DNA of 64,000 nt from contig NZ_CP080410.1 of NCBI RefSeq assembly GCF_019448255.1, forward strand, positions 992,001 through 1,056,000, given 5' to 3'. Positions 47,878-56,110 of the stretch are shown in pieces (position 1 is the stretch's first letter; every line of letters starts with the position of its first letter). This stretch comes from Qipengyuania flava. GTDB lineage: Bacteria; Pseudomonadota; Alphaproteobacteria; Sphingomonadales; Sphingomonadaceae. Made by a program: the position numbers and the translations under genes. Under the pieces are notes generated by a model. It saw only the letters and a program-made list of their open reading frames with translations, did no database searches and had not been told where the DNA came from.

Positions 47878-48835
47878 CGCTGTCCGCGTCTTCCTCGCGC
47901 CGTCCGACATGCTCGGCCCCGCGCGCTTCTGCGAGCATTTCCTGCCGCTGGCGCTCGGCGTAGCGGGCGCGCTGCTCGTCGCTGCGTTCGTCCCAGCAGC
48001 GGTGGCAGCTCACGCCCTCCTCGTAGTGCTCATGCGCCATGTCCTCGGCGCTCAAGGGGCGGCGGCAGGCGCGGCACAGCGCGTGATCGCCAAGCGCCAG
48101 GCCGTGGCCCACGCTGACCCTCTCGTCGAACACGAAACACTCGCCGCGCCACAGGCTTTCGGCCTCGGGCACGTGTTCGAGATAGTTCAGAATGCCGCCC
48201 TTAAGGTGATAGACCTCCTCCACCCCTTCGGCGCGCGCGAAGGCGGTCGATTTTTCGCAGCGGATGCCGCCGGTGCAGAACATGGCGATCTTGGGTGAGC
48301 GACCTTCGGCTTCCAGCTCGTCGCGCTTGGCGCGGAACCAAGCTGGAAACTCACGAAAACTCTTGGTCCCCGGATCGATTGCGCCTTCGAAGGTGCCGAT
48401 CTGCACCTCGTAATCGTTGCGCGTGTCGATCAGGATCGTGTCGGGATCGGAGATGAGCGCGTTCCAGTCCTCGGGCGCGACATAGGTGCCGACGCCCTCC
48501 AGCGGATCGAGATCGGGCTCGCCCATGGTCACGATCTCCTTCTTCAGCCGCACCTTGGTGCGGTGAAAGGGGAGCGTGGCGGCGCGCGATTCCTTGACCT
48601 CGATATCCGCGCAGCCCGGCAGGGTGCGGACATGATCGAGGACGGCTTCGATTGCCACGTCGCTCCCCGCGATCGTCCCGTTGATCCCCTCGCGCGCGAG
48701 CAGCAACGTACCGCGCACGCCGGCGCCCTCCATTGCGGCGAGCAAGTCGGGCTTGATGGCGGCCGGATCGTCGAAGCGCGCGAACTGGTAGAGCGCGGCG
48801 ACGCGGATAGGGAGATTGGCGCGGGTCTGGGTCAC
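47870..48835 (-). CDS. trhO: tRNA uridine(34) hydroxylase TrhO (rhodanese fold)
   Basis: TrhO (formerly UPF0176/YceA) makes 5-hydroxyuridine at tRNA position 34 using O2. It has 321 residues from GTG 48835. An acylphosphatase-like N-terminal domain ([40 protein letters not shown]) precedes the rhodanese domain with the active-site Cys187 in [11 protein letters not shown]. The C-terminal zinc-like cluster C-x2-C ... C-x2-C (CRACRRPL and CHRCWDE) is intact. The upstream in-frame stretch is unrelated to the family. Confidence 0.94.
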   Translation of the reverse strand: MTQTRANLPIRVAALYQFARFDDPAAIKPDLLAAMEGAGVRGTLLLAREGINGTIAGSDVAIEAVLDHVRTLPGCADIEVKESRAATLPFHRTKVRLKKEIVTMGEPDLDPLEGVGTYVAPEDWNALISDPDTILIDTRNDYEVQIGTFEGAIDPGTKSFREFPAWFRAKRDELEAEGRSPKIAMFCTGGIRCEKSTAFARAEGVEEVYHLKGGILNYLEHVPEAESLWRGECFVFDERVSVGHGLALGDHALCRACRRPLSAEDMAHEHYEEGVSCHRCWDERSDEQRARYAERQRQEMLAEARGAEHVGRREEDADSDG

Positions 48836-48881
48836 GCGGCGGCCCCTAGCAAAGCTGCCGCCGCGCTGCATCCCTTTCGCG

Positions 48882-49700
48882 TTATCCGTTGAATTTTGCC
48901 GGATCGGGTCCGAGGCGACCGTCCGCCTCGTCGAGCGCATCGATGCGGGTCATCTGATCGTCCGACAGCTCGAAGGACAGGGCAGCGAAGTTCTGCTCGA
49001 CATGGTCGCGGCTGGTCGACTTGGGGATGGGGACGAGGCCGTGCTGGATATGCCAGCGCAAAACCACCGCGCTCGCCGGCTGGCCCGTTTCGCCCGCAAT
49101 CTGCTGGATGGCATCGGCATCCATGCCGCCGCCCTGGCCAAGGGGCGACCAGCTCTGGGTGATGATCCCCATCTCCTTATGGACCGCCCGCAGATCGCGC
49201 TGCTGGAAACTGGGATGCAGTTCCACCTGGTTCAGCGCGGGGACGACGCCCGTTTCATCGGCGATGCGCTTCAAATCTTCCTCGCGGAAGTTCGACACGC
49301 CGATCGACTTCGCCTTGCCCTGATCGCGCAGCTCGATCAGCGCCTTCCACGTGTCGACATAGAGATCCTTATCCGGGCAGGGCCAGTGGATCAGCAGCAT
49401 GTCGACATGGTCGCGGCCCAGCCGGCCAAGGCATTTTTCGGCCGCTTTCAGGGTCCGGTCATAGCCCTGGCTGTCGTTCCAGATCTTGGTCTGGAGGAAG
49501 ATGTCGGACCAGTCACCGATCCCTTCGCCCACGCCGCGCTCGTTGCCGTAAATCGCGGCGGTATCGATCAGCCAATAGCCGACATCGATCGCGGTCTTCA
49601 CCGCCTTGGGCGCGTTTTCTTCCTCGATTTGCCAGGTGCCGAAACCGAGCTGGGGGATCTGGCGGCCATCGTTGAGGGGCAGGGTGGGATAGTCGGTCAT
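48882..49700 (-). CDS. Aldo/keto reductase
   Basis: NADPH-dependent (alpha/beta)8-barrel reductase of 272 residues. The catalytic tetrad is Asp46 ([11 protein letters not shown]), Tyr51, Lys72 (LQTKIWN) and His105 (LIHWP). The NADPH phosphate-binding loop is [13 protein letters not shown] near 236. It is similar in size to 2,5-diketogluconate reductase-type AKR5 enzymes. The natural substrate is unknown, probably small aldehydes such as methylglyoxal. It leads a minus-strand trio with trhO and GST, and is divergent from purA across 182 bp. Confidence 0.92.
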   Translation of the reverse strand: MTDYPTLPLNDGRQIPQLGFGTWQIEEENAPKAVKTAIDVGYWLIDTAAIYGNERGVGEGIGDWSDIFLQTKIWNDSQGYDRTLKAAEKCLGRLGRDHVDMLLIHWPCPDKDLYVDTWKALIELRDQGKAKSIGVSNFREEDLKRIADETGVVPALNQVELHPSFQQRDLRAVHKEMGIITQSWSPLGQGGGMDADAIQQIAGETGQPASAVVLRWHIQHGLVPIPKSTSRDHVEQNFAALSFELSDDQMTRIDALDEADGRLGPDPAKFNG

Positions 49701-49882
49701 AATGTCTCCTTTCCCCTACCAATGACGTGCGCCGCGCATTGTTTCTGCGGCTTGACGGGACTCGTCGCGGCCCGTAACCCGCGCACCGCATTTGAAGCGG
49801 ACCGCGCTTCTCCAATTCCATCCCGTGGTCGAGTCCTGTCGAAGGACCTCGTGGATCCCCTGGCAGGGGAAAAGGCGTATTC

Positions 49883-51172
49883 ATGGCAAATGTTACCGTA
49901 ATCGGTGCCCAGTGGGGCGATGAGGGCAAAGGCAAGATCGTGGACTGGCTCGCCAGCCGCGCGGATGCCGTCGTCCGCTTCCAGGGCGGGCACAACGCCG
50001 GCCACACGCTGGTGATCGACGGCACGACCTACAAGCTTTCGCTCCTGCCTTCGGGTATCGTGTCGGGCACGCTTTCGGTGATCGGCAACGGCGTGGTCCT
50101 CGACCCTTGGGCGCTCAAGGCGGAGATCGAGAAGATCGAGGCGCAGGGCGTTTCGGTCACCGCCGACAACCTCGCCGTGGCCGACAATTGCCCGCTGATC
50201 CTGCCGATCCACCGCGATCTCGACGGCCTGCGCGAAGCGGCTGCGGGTTCGGGCAAGATCGGCACCACCGGCCGCGGCATTGGTCCGGCCTATGAAGACA
50301 AGGTTGGCCGCCGCGCGATCCGCGTGTGCGACCTTGCGCATCTCGACCATCTCGAACCGCAGCTCGACCGGTTGTGCGCGCACCATGATGCGCTGCGCGC
50401 CGGTTTCGACCAGCCGCCGGTGGACCGCGAAGCGCTGCTCGCCGAACTGCGCGAGATTGCGCCCTTCGTGCTCAAATACGCGCAGCCCGTGTGGAAGCGC
50501 CTCAAGAAGGTCCGAAAGGCCGGCGCCAAGATACTGTTCGAAGGTGCGCAGGGCGTGCTGCTCGATATCGACCACGGCACCTATCCTTTCGTGACCAGCT
50601 CCAACACCGTCAGCGGCACGGCTGCGGCGGGCAGCGGGCTTGGTCCCAACAGCACGGGCTTCGTGCTTGGCATCGTGAAGGCCTACACCACGCGCGTCGG
50701 CAGCGGGCCGTTCCCGACCGAGCTCGACGACGAGGTCGGCAAGGGCATCGGCGAGCGTGGCCATGAATTCGGCACCGTCACCGGCCGCCAGCGCCGCGTG
50801 GGCTGGTTCGACGCCGTGCTAGTACGCCAGACCTGTGCGATCAGCGGCGTGACCGGCATCGCGCTGACCAAGATCGACGTGCTCGACGGGCTGGACGAGG
50901 TGAAGATCTGCACCGGCTATCGCCTGCGCAACAACGTCTACGACTACTTCCCCAGCCACGCCGCCGACCAGGCCGCGGTGGAGCCGATTTACGAAACCAT
51001 GGAAGGCTGGAGCGAATCCACCGCCGGTGCTCGCAGTTTCGCGGACCTTCCCGCCAATGCGGTGAAGTATATCCAGCGCGTTCAGGAACTGATCGAGACG
51101 CCCGTGGCGTTGGTCTCCACCAGCCCCGAGCGCGACGATACTATCCTTATGCGCGATCCGTTCATGGATTGA
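49883..51172 (+). CDS. purA: Adenylosuccinate synthetase
   Basis: GTP-dependent condensation of IMP and aspartate, first step from IMP to AMP. The 429-residue protein starts [22 protein letters not shown] (P-loop GDEGKGK with catalytic Asp13), then [12 protein letters not shown] (catalytic His), [14 protein letters not shown], the IMP-binding [20 protein letters not shown], and [13 protein letters not shown]. All are canonical. The serA-hisZ-purA order common in sphingomonads is interrupted here by three minus-strand genes. Confidence 0.97.
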   Translation: MANVTVIGAQWGDEGKGKIVDWLASRADAVVRFQGGHNAGHTLVIDGTTYKLSLLPSGIVSGTLSVIGNGVVLDPWALKAEIEKIEAQGVSVTADNLAVADNCPLILPIHRDLDGLREAAAGSGKIGTTGRGIGPAYEDKVGRRAIRVCDLAHLDHLEPQLDRLCAHHDALRAGFDQPPVDREALLAELREIAPFVLKYAQPVWKRLKKVRKAGAKILFEGAQGVLLDIDHGTYPFVTSSNTVSGTAAAGSGLGPNSTGFVLGIVKAYTTRVGSGPFPTELDDEVGKGIGERGHEFGTVTGRQRRVGWFDAVLVRQTCAISGVTGIALTKIDVLDGLDEVKICTGYRLRNNVYDYFPSHAADQAAVEPIYETMEGWSESTAGARSFADLPANAVKYIQRVQELIETPVALVSTSPERDDTILMRDPFMD

Positions 51173-51187
51173 TGATGATCGCGCGCT

Positions 51188-51721
51188 ATGGTGATGCTCA
51201 CCATGCGCGCTTTCGCCCTACCCCTTGCCCTTGCCCTTGTGCTTGCTGCCGGCCTTGCCCCGGCTGAAGCCGTGCACGCCCAGCAGGCGCGGGCGGGCGA
51301 GCGGGCCGATTTCGTCCTCATCGACAAGTCCGATCGCAAGCTGTGGGTGTACCAGGACGGCAAGGTCATCCGGTCCTATTCGGGCCTCCAGTATGGCGAC
51401 CAGCCGGTGGGCCACAAGCGCTTCCAGGGTGACGAACGCACGCCGGAAGGGCGCTACACCATTACCTACGGCAACGAGCAGTCGAGCTATTACCTCAGCC
51501 TGTTCATCAATTACCCCAATGCGGCGGACAGGGCCTATGCGCGGGCCCGCGGGCGCTCGCCGGGCGGGCTGATCTTCATCCACGGCCAGCCCAACGGCCT
51601 GCCCTTCGATGCGCGCGTTCCCGGCGACTGGACCGACGGCTGCATTGCCCTGTCCAACGCCGAGATTGCCGAGCTGTGGAGCCTGGTGCCCGATGGCACG
51701 CCCATCGAAATCCGTCCCTAG
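51188..51721 (+). CDS. L,D-transpeptidase family protein (YkuD domain)
   Basis: Exported protein of up to 177 residues. The signal peptide (LALALVLAAGLAPAEAVHAQ) is cleaved near residue 32. The YkuD core starts DFVLIDKSDRKLWVYQDGKVIRSY and contains TPEGRYTIT. The catalytic set His132 (FIHGQPNG) and Cys152 (WTDGCIALSN) is intact. It would form 3-3 crosslinks or attach proteins to peptidoglycan, but this short form has no peptidoglycan-binding module. Starts at 51188, 51194 or 51203 are all possible; none has a strong ribosome site, which fits coupling to purA 15 bp upstream. Confidence 0.88.
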   Translation: MVMLTMRAFALPLALALVLAAGLAPAEAVHAQQARAGERADFVLIDKSDRKLWVYQDGKVIRSYSGLQYGDQPVGHKRFQGDERTPEGRYTITYGNEQSSYYLSLFINYPNAADRAYARARGRSPGGLIFIHGQPNGLPFDARVPGDWTDGCIALSNAEIAELWSLVPDGTPIEIRP

Positions 51722-52092
51722 CCGCGCTTTTCGGCCAGCATGGCGACCTGCACCTGCAGGCGCTTCACTTCGCGCAGGACGTTGAGCATGTTCATGCGCG
51801 CGAACATCCATTCCTTGAGGAAGCCCTGCATGATCAGCGTGGCGAGGCTGAGCACGCCCCACACGATCCGATCATCCAGCGCATCGGCGGTCAGCATGCG
51901 GTAGAAGGTGTAGAGCACCGCAAAGCCGATCACGAAGGCCATGACCATCATCAGCTTGGCCCAGCCACCCAGCGCGCCGCCCATGGCGTCGCCGATCTGG
52001 CGGAACATGCCGCGATCTTCTTCCAGCGTCTTGAGGAATTCCTGGTCGTCGGCGTCGAGCGCGCCGCGGATCCGGTCGTCGATATCGGTCAT
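51718..52092 (-). CDS. DUF6768-like membrane protein next to ECF sigma factor
   Basis: A 124-residue protein. A soluble N-terminus (TDIDDRIRGALDADDQEFLKTLEEDRGMFRQIGDAMGG) is followed by two TM helices at about 47-66 and 77-94, and a C-terminal coiled helix (MLNVLREVKRLQVQVAMLAEKRG). It overlaps the ECF sigma gene by 4 bp (ATGA). The position and the cytoplasmic N-terminus plus membrane anchor are those of a sigma-regulatory partner, though the usual anti-sigma ZAS motif is absent. The call as a DUF6768-type protein rests on this pairing. Confidence 0.65.
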   Translation of the reverse strand: MTDIDDRIRGALDADDQEFLKTLEEDRGMFRQIGDAMGGALGGWAKLMMVMAFVIGFAVLYTFYRMLTADALDDRIVWGVLSLATLIMQGFLKEWMFARMNMLNVLREVKRLQVQVAMLAEKRG

Positions 52093-52643
52093 CTGTCGTC
52101 TCCGGTTAGGGCCGCTTTCAACTTGCGGCGGGCGTGAAAGAGGCGGGTCTTGGCTGTCCCGAGGGGGACATCCTGCGCCTCGGCGATCTCGGCGAGGGTC
52201 AGCCCCTCGACGAAGAAGAGTTGCGCGGCGAGCCGCTGGTCGGGCGGCAGGGCTGAGAAGGCCTGCGCAATGGCCACCTTCTCGTCGCTGGTGGCGGGCA
52301 GGGCGGGTTCGCTTTCGCTCTCTCCCGTCCGCGCCCGGACGGCCTGCGCCGAACGGATATGGTCCGCGCAGCGCCGCCGCAGGATGCCGAAGGCCCAGGG
52401 CGCGAAACGAGAGGGGTCACGCAAAGACCGCACCCCGCGCAGGATCGAGAGCCACGCCTCCTGCACTGCGCTGAGCGCCGCTTCGTCATCGCCCAGAAGG
52501 CGGCGAGCGGTGCGCGCCAGGCGCGGCTGCCAGCGCACCGCGAGCCGCTGCGCTGCACGGCGGTCGCCGGTTTGCACCAGCGTGACGAGAAGCTCGTCGT
52601 AAAGCCGTCCCGAGTCCGGCGGTAAGGCGCGTTTGCCCGTCAT
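52089..52643 (-). CDS. ECF-type RNA polymerase sigma factor
   Basis: A 184-residue sigma-70 family factor with only regions 2 and 4. Region 2 is at about 40-110 (AALSAVQEAWLSILRGVRSLRDPSRFAPWAFGILRRRCAD), including the -10 recognition helix. Region 4 is at about 125-180, with helix-turn-helix LPPDQRLAAQLFFVEGLTLAEIAEAQDVPLGTAKTRLFHARRKLK. Start ATG 52643. The region upstream lacks a ribosome site, and a candidate ECF-type promoter lies so close that the mRNA may be nearly leaderless. It is co-translated with the membrane partner. Confidence 0.9.
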   Translation of the reverse strand: MTGKRALPPDSGRLYDELLVTLVQTGDRRAAQRLAVRWQPRLARTARRLLGDDEAALSAVQEAWLSILRGVRSLRDPSRFAPWAFGILRRRCADHIRSAQAVRARTGESESEPALPATSDEKVAIAQAFSALPPDQRLAAQLFFVEGLTLAEIAEAQDVPLGTAKTRLFHARRKLKAALTGDDR

Positions 52644-52652
52644 GACCCGATA

Positions 52653-52677
52653 GTCGCAGTACAGGACGCAAAGGTTC
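52653..52677 (-). promoter_or_regulatory. Possible ECF-type autoregulated promoter
   Basis: On the minus strand: GAACC, 16-nt spacer, CGAC, in the layout of ECF promoters (GAAC at -35, CGT/CGA-like at -10), ending 10 nt ahead of the sigma gene ATG. ECF factors commonly drive their own gene. The matches are short, so this is a suggestion. Further up, TGTCAA and TTGACA (52687-52692, 52707-52712) form an inverted pair shared with the divergent regulator. Confidence 0.25.
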
Positions 52678-52767
52678 AATCGACCCTGTCAATTTTGCCC
52701 GATTTCTTGACACGATCTGCATTTGTTCTCACTGTGTTCCCATCTTTCGAGCAAGGAGTGCGAGTCG

Positions 52768-53739
52768 ATGCAGGAGGATTTCCTCTACGAGCCGGTGTGC
52801 GATGCGGCCGGGTGCCAGTTGGCGGTGACGGTCCTGGCGGACCGCGACCACGTGCGCGCCGAAATGCGCGACGATGCGGAAGCTGCGGGCTTTCGCGTGC
52901 TCGAATGCTGCAGCCTCGAAGAATACGCGCAAGGCCCGCTCGCGGCGCTTGGCGATCTTGTGCTGGTCGATTGTTCGCAGGCCACGGCCGACGCCATGGC
53001 GCTGCTCTCGCGGCTCGACATGCGCGGGGGGAAAGCGGGCGCGCAGCTGGTCGTCTCCACCACCATGGGCGCGCTCGACAGCGTGTTCGGCTGCTTCTCC
53101 ATGTCCTCGGCGCAGATCCTGGTCGATCCGGGCCGGGCGGAGCGGGTGATCGCGATTGGCCGTGTGCTGGCGCGCGTGCCAAATCTGCGCCTGCGCGAAA
53201 TGGGAGAGGAGGATCGGCTGATGCTGCTGCGGCTCACCGAACAGGTTGGCCAGATTGCCGAGCGACTGGAGAAGCTTTCGCCCGGCCAGCGCGCGGGTGG
53301 TGGGGCCTTCCGCTTCGAATCGCCCGCGCCCCATTGGCATGGGCAGGGCGAGGACTACACCGTTCAGAAGGAGGAGGCGGAACGTCCTCGTCTTCCGGAC
53401 GCGGCGGTCATTCGCACGCTGATCAAGGCGCGCCAGATGCGCAGCCGCTATTTCGATGGGGAGCTGTTCGCCGATCCGGCCTGGGATATCCTGCTCGACC
53501 TTTCCGCCGCGCGGGCCGAACGGCTGCAGGTCAGCGTCACCTCGCTGTGCATTGCGGCAGGCGTCCCGGCAACCACCGCGCTGCGCTGGATCGGGCAGAT
53601 GGTCGATGCCGACCTGCTTGTGCGTGTGGCCGACCCGCACGACCGCCGCCGCGCTTACATCGCGCTGGCGGACAGCACGGCGGACTGCATGGCCCGCTAT
53701 TTCGCGGACATCGGCGTGAGCGAGCTGGCCGTCGCCTAA
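52768..53739 (+). CDS. Receiver-like plus MarR winged-helix regulator
   Basis: A 323-residue protein in two parts. Residues about 15-150 alternate strands and helices like a response-regulator receiver (LAVTVLADRDHVRAEMRDDAEAAGFRVLEC ... DLVLVDCSQATADAMALL ... AQLVVSTTMGALDSVFG) with one acidic strand (LVLVD), but the paired N-terminal acidic residues and the conserved lysine are not clear, so phosphorylation is doubtful. Residues about 210-320 form a MarR-type winged helix (QVSVTSLCIAAGVPATTALRWIGQMVDADLLVRVADPHDRRRAYIAL). The ribosome site is AAGGAG, ATG 52768. It is divergent from the ECF sigma operon. Confidence 0.75.
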   Translation: MQEDFLYEPVCDAAGCQLAVTVLADRDHVRAEMRDDAEAAGFRVLECCSLEEYAQGPLAALGDLVLVDCSQATADAMALLSRLDMRGGKAGAQLVVSTTMGALDSVFGCFSMSSAQILVDPGRAERVIAIGRVLARVPNLRLREMGEEDRLMLLRLTEQVGQIAERLEKLSPGQRAGGGAFRFESPAPHWHGQGEDYTVQKEEAERPRLPDAAVIRTLIKARQMRSRYFDGELFADPAWDILLDLSAARAERLQVSVTSLCIAAGVPATTALRWIGQMVDADLLVRVADPHDRRRAYIALADSTADCMARYFADIGVSELAVA

Positions 53740-53764
53740 TGATCAGAGCGGGGCAATAGCCCGC

Positions 53765-54538
53765 TCAAACACCCGCGCGGTGCAAAATGACAGTCAGCCC
53801 GTCTCCGGGCGGATCGGCGGGCAGCCCCATGCGAACCGCATCGGCGCGGGCGCGGATAAGAATGGGTTCGGGGATCGCGGGATCATGGATCACCGTGTCG
53901 GCCACGCCCAGCGCACGGGCCTGGCGCAGGGTAAGGTCTTCCGGATCGTCGCTGGTGAGCGTGAACTCGATCACGCCGGTCGCATCGCCCTCCGCATCGC
54001 CCTCCAGCCAGCCTTCCACCTTCGCGCTGCTACCAGGCGCCAGAACATCGAGCGTTCCGCCTTCCTGCAGTGCGGCGTCGATCGCGCGGCGGCGCGTATC
54101 GCCATCGGGATAGCGCGTGCGGATCGCCTCCCGCGCGGTGCCGAGCGCGGCTGCAAGTGCGCCCAGCGACTGGGGCAGGAGCCGTTCCAGCCGCAGCCGC
54201 AAATGCTTGGCAAGCCCCGCCGATGCGCCGCCGGTGCTGACTGCGACCAGCACTGGATCGCGGTCGAGAACGCTGGGCAGGGTGAAATCGCAGAGGTCCG
54301 GCCGGTCGGCCACATTCACCAGCAGGCCGCCGCGTTTGAGCCGGAGCCAGGCCGCTTCGGCGGCTTTCTCGTCCTCTAGCGCCACAAAGGCGAGCTTCGC
54401 GTGGTGGGCCTCGGTTTCCGGGCAGGGGATGCCGCCTGCGCGTTCCACCAGCCGCGCCTTGGCTGCTGCCATGTCGCCTTCGCCGACCACGACCACCCGC
54501 GCGCCGCCGATGCGGTGGAACAGCGGGAGGCTATGCAT
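53765..54538 (-). CDS. Precorrin-2 dehydrogenase / sirohydrochlorin ferrochelatase-like
   Basis: Siroheme synthesis N-terminal (CysG-N/Met8p) type protein of 257 residues. The NAD fold is LFHRIGGARVVVVGEGDMAAAKARLVERAG, followed by LLVNVADRPDLCDFTLPSVLDRDPVLVAVSTGGASAGLAKHLRLRLERLLP, which is the family's core. The C-terminal 100 residues replace the usual SAM methyltransferase and seem to be a divergent remnant or partner-binding part. ATG 54538 chosen; TTG 54544 two codons earlier has a better-spaced GGAG. Siroheme feeds sulfite reductase, in line with sat-cysC in this window. It is last in the argH-lysA operon. Confidence 0.85.
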   Translation of the reverse strand: MHSLPLFHRIGGARVVVVGEGDMAAAKARLVERAGGIPCPETEAHHAKLAFVALEDEKAAEAAWLRLKRGGLLVNVADRPDLCDFTLPSVLDRDPVLVAVSTGGASAGLAKHLRLRLERLLPQSLGALAAALGTAREAIRTRYPDGDTRRRAIDAALQEGGTLDVLAPGSSAKVEGWLEGDAEGDATGVIEFTLTSDDPEDLTLRQARALGVADTVIHDPAIPEPILIRARADAVRMGLPADPPGDGLTVILHRAGV

Positions 54539-54549
54539 CGGCAAAGGGC

Positions 54550-55812
54550 TTACTCCAGCCAGTCGGGAACGCGCTCGGCGTCCATGATCGCGCTCGCCGC
54601 AATACGGTCGGCCACGACGGCGTAGCGGTCGCCATCGACCAGCGTTTCCGCAACGAAACCGCGCGAGTTGTAGCTGCTGGCCATGGTCGCGCCATAGGCG
54701 CCTGCGGTGCGGAAGACGGCGAGGTCACCTGCGGTCAGGGCGTCGCATTCGCGGTCCATGGCGAAGGTGTCGCCAGTCTCGCAGATCGGCCCGACGATAT
54801 GGGCGGTCATCCGCTCGCCGGTCGGCTTAACCGCCTCGAAATCGTGCCAGGCGCCGTACATGGCGGGGCGTGCAAGGTCGTTCATCGCGGCGTCCACGAC
54901 CACGAAGGGCGGGCCGTTGCCGCTGCGCTTGGACCGGATCACCCGGGTGACCAGCACGCCGGCGTTGCCTGCAATGACACGGCCCGGTTCGAACATCAGC
55001 CGTACGCCCCAGTCCTTGGTGACGCGCGCGACCATTGCGCCGTATTCCGCCGGGGCGGGAAGCTCTTCGCCGGCCTTGTAGGGGACGCCGAGCCCGCCGC
55101 CGAGGTCGGCATGGGTCACCGTGCAACCCGCGGCGCGCAGCTCCGCGATCAGAGCGCCGACCTTTTCAAATGCCGTTTCCAGCGGTTCGAGCGTCGAAAG
55201 CTGGCTGCCGATATGGACCGCCACGCCGCGCATATCGAGGCCCTCTTCCTCGGCCAGTCGGGCGTAGATTTCGGCCGCGCGGTCGAGCGGGACGCCGAAC
55301 TTGTTCTCGCGCTTGCCGGTCGAGATTTTCTCGTGTGTGCGCGCATCCACATCGGGGTTCACCCGCAGGGCGCAGGCGGCGCGCTTGCCGTGACGGGCAG
55401 CGATCGCGGCGAGCTCGTAGCCCTCTTCTTCGCTCTCGATGTTGAACTGGCCGATCCCGGCCTCAAGGCCCTGCAGCAGCTCGGCATGGGTCTTGCCGAC
55501 ACCGGAGAAGACGACGTCCTCGGGTTTCATCCCTGCGGCGAGGGCGCGCGTCAGCTCGCCGCCCGACACCACGTCGGCGCCATAGCCTTCGTTCGCCAGC
55601 ACCTTGAGCACGGCGAGATTGGGGTTCGCTTTGACCGCAAAGGCGATGTGCGGGTTGTCGAGCGCAGAAAGCGCATCGCGGAACACCCGTGCATGGCGCG
55701 CAAGCGTGGCGCGCGAATAGACATAGACTGGCGTGCCGACTTCTTCGGCAATTCGCGGCAGGGAGACATCTTCGGCGTGGAGGACGCCGTCACGAAGCTG
55801 GAAATGGTCCAT
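54550..55812 (-). CDS. lysA: Diaminopimelate decarboxylase
   Basis: PLP enzyme of alanine-racemase fold making lysine from meso-diaminopimelate. The 420-residue protein has Lys61 in FAVKANPNLAVL (Schiff base), VSGGELTRAL, HIGSQL, the glycine loop ADLGGGLGVPY, EPGRVIAGNAG, and the active-site cysteine in GPICETGD. The start is ATG 55812. Together with MurE specificity it confirms the diaminopimelate route. It follows the small lipoprotein gene by 61 bp. Confidence 0.97.
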   Translation of the reverse strand: MDHFQLRDGVLHAEDVSLPRIAEEVGTPVYVYSRATLARHARVFRDALSALDNPHIAFAVKANPNLAVLKVLANEGYGADVVSGGELTRALAAGMKPEDVVFSGVGKTHAELLQGLEAGIGQFNIESEEEGYELAAIAARHGKRAACALRVNPDVDARTHEKISTGKRENKFGVPLDRAAEIYARLAEEEGLDMRGVAVHIGSQLSTLEPLETAFEKVGALIAELRAAGCTVTHADLGGGLGVPYKAGEELPAPAEYGAMVARVTKDWGVRLMFEPGRVIAGNAGVLVTRVIRSKRSGNGPPFVVVDAAMNDLARPAMYGAWHDFEAVKPTGERMTAHIVGPICETGDTFAMDRECDALTAGDLAVFRTAGAYGATMASSYNSRGFVAETLVDGDRYAVVADRIAASAIMDAERVPDWLE

Positions 55813-55873
55813 GCGCGCGCCTCTGCCCAAAGCCGCGCGCCATGTCGAGCAAGGCTTGCTTCTCGCGCTGAAA

Positions 55874-56110
55874 TTACTCGGGCGGCAGATCGAAGGGGTC
55901 GTCTTCGCGCTCTTCGGAGCGGGTACGCAGTTCCACAGTGCGATCGGGCGCCGCCGTGGGATCGAGTGCGAGCAGGTCGTCCGCATCGGGCTGCACTTCG
56001 GCGCCATAGGGCGCGGGCGGCAGCGACGCGCCTTCGACCGGCTGCAGCATGGCCCGCTGTCCGCATGCGCTCAGCGCGATGGCTGCTCCAAGGGCGACCC
56101 AGTACCGCAT
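55874..56110 (-). CDS. Small lipoprotein, LptM-like
   Basis: A 78-residue lipoprotein between argH and lysA, starting [20 protein letters not shown]. The lipidated cysteine is followed by G-Q-R-A-M-L-Q-P, comparable to the CGQKGPL start of LptM (YifL), which helps fold LptD in the outer membrane. In E. coli yifL lies beside dapF, a neighbour of lysine genes, so position fits as well. The rest (DDLLALDPTAAPDRTVELRTRSEEREDDPFDLPPE) is acidic and probably disordered. ATG 56110 overlaps the argH stop by one base (TGATG). Confidence 0.6.
   Translation of the reverse strand: MRYWVALGAAIALSACGQRAMLQPVEGASLPPAPYGAEVQPDADDLLALDPTAAPDRTVELRTRSEEREDDPFDLPPE

Noticed and set aside
49701-49882. Purine riboswitch ahead of purA
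   Set aside because: Only a short 5-bp hairpin near the start codon is visible; no purine-aptamer core could be found.
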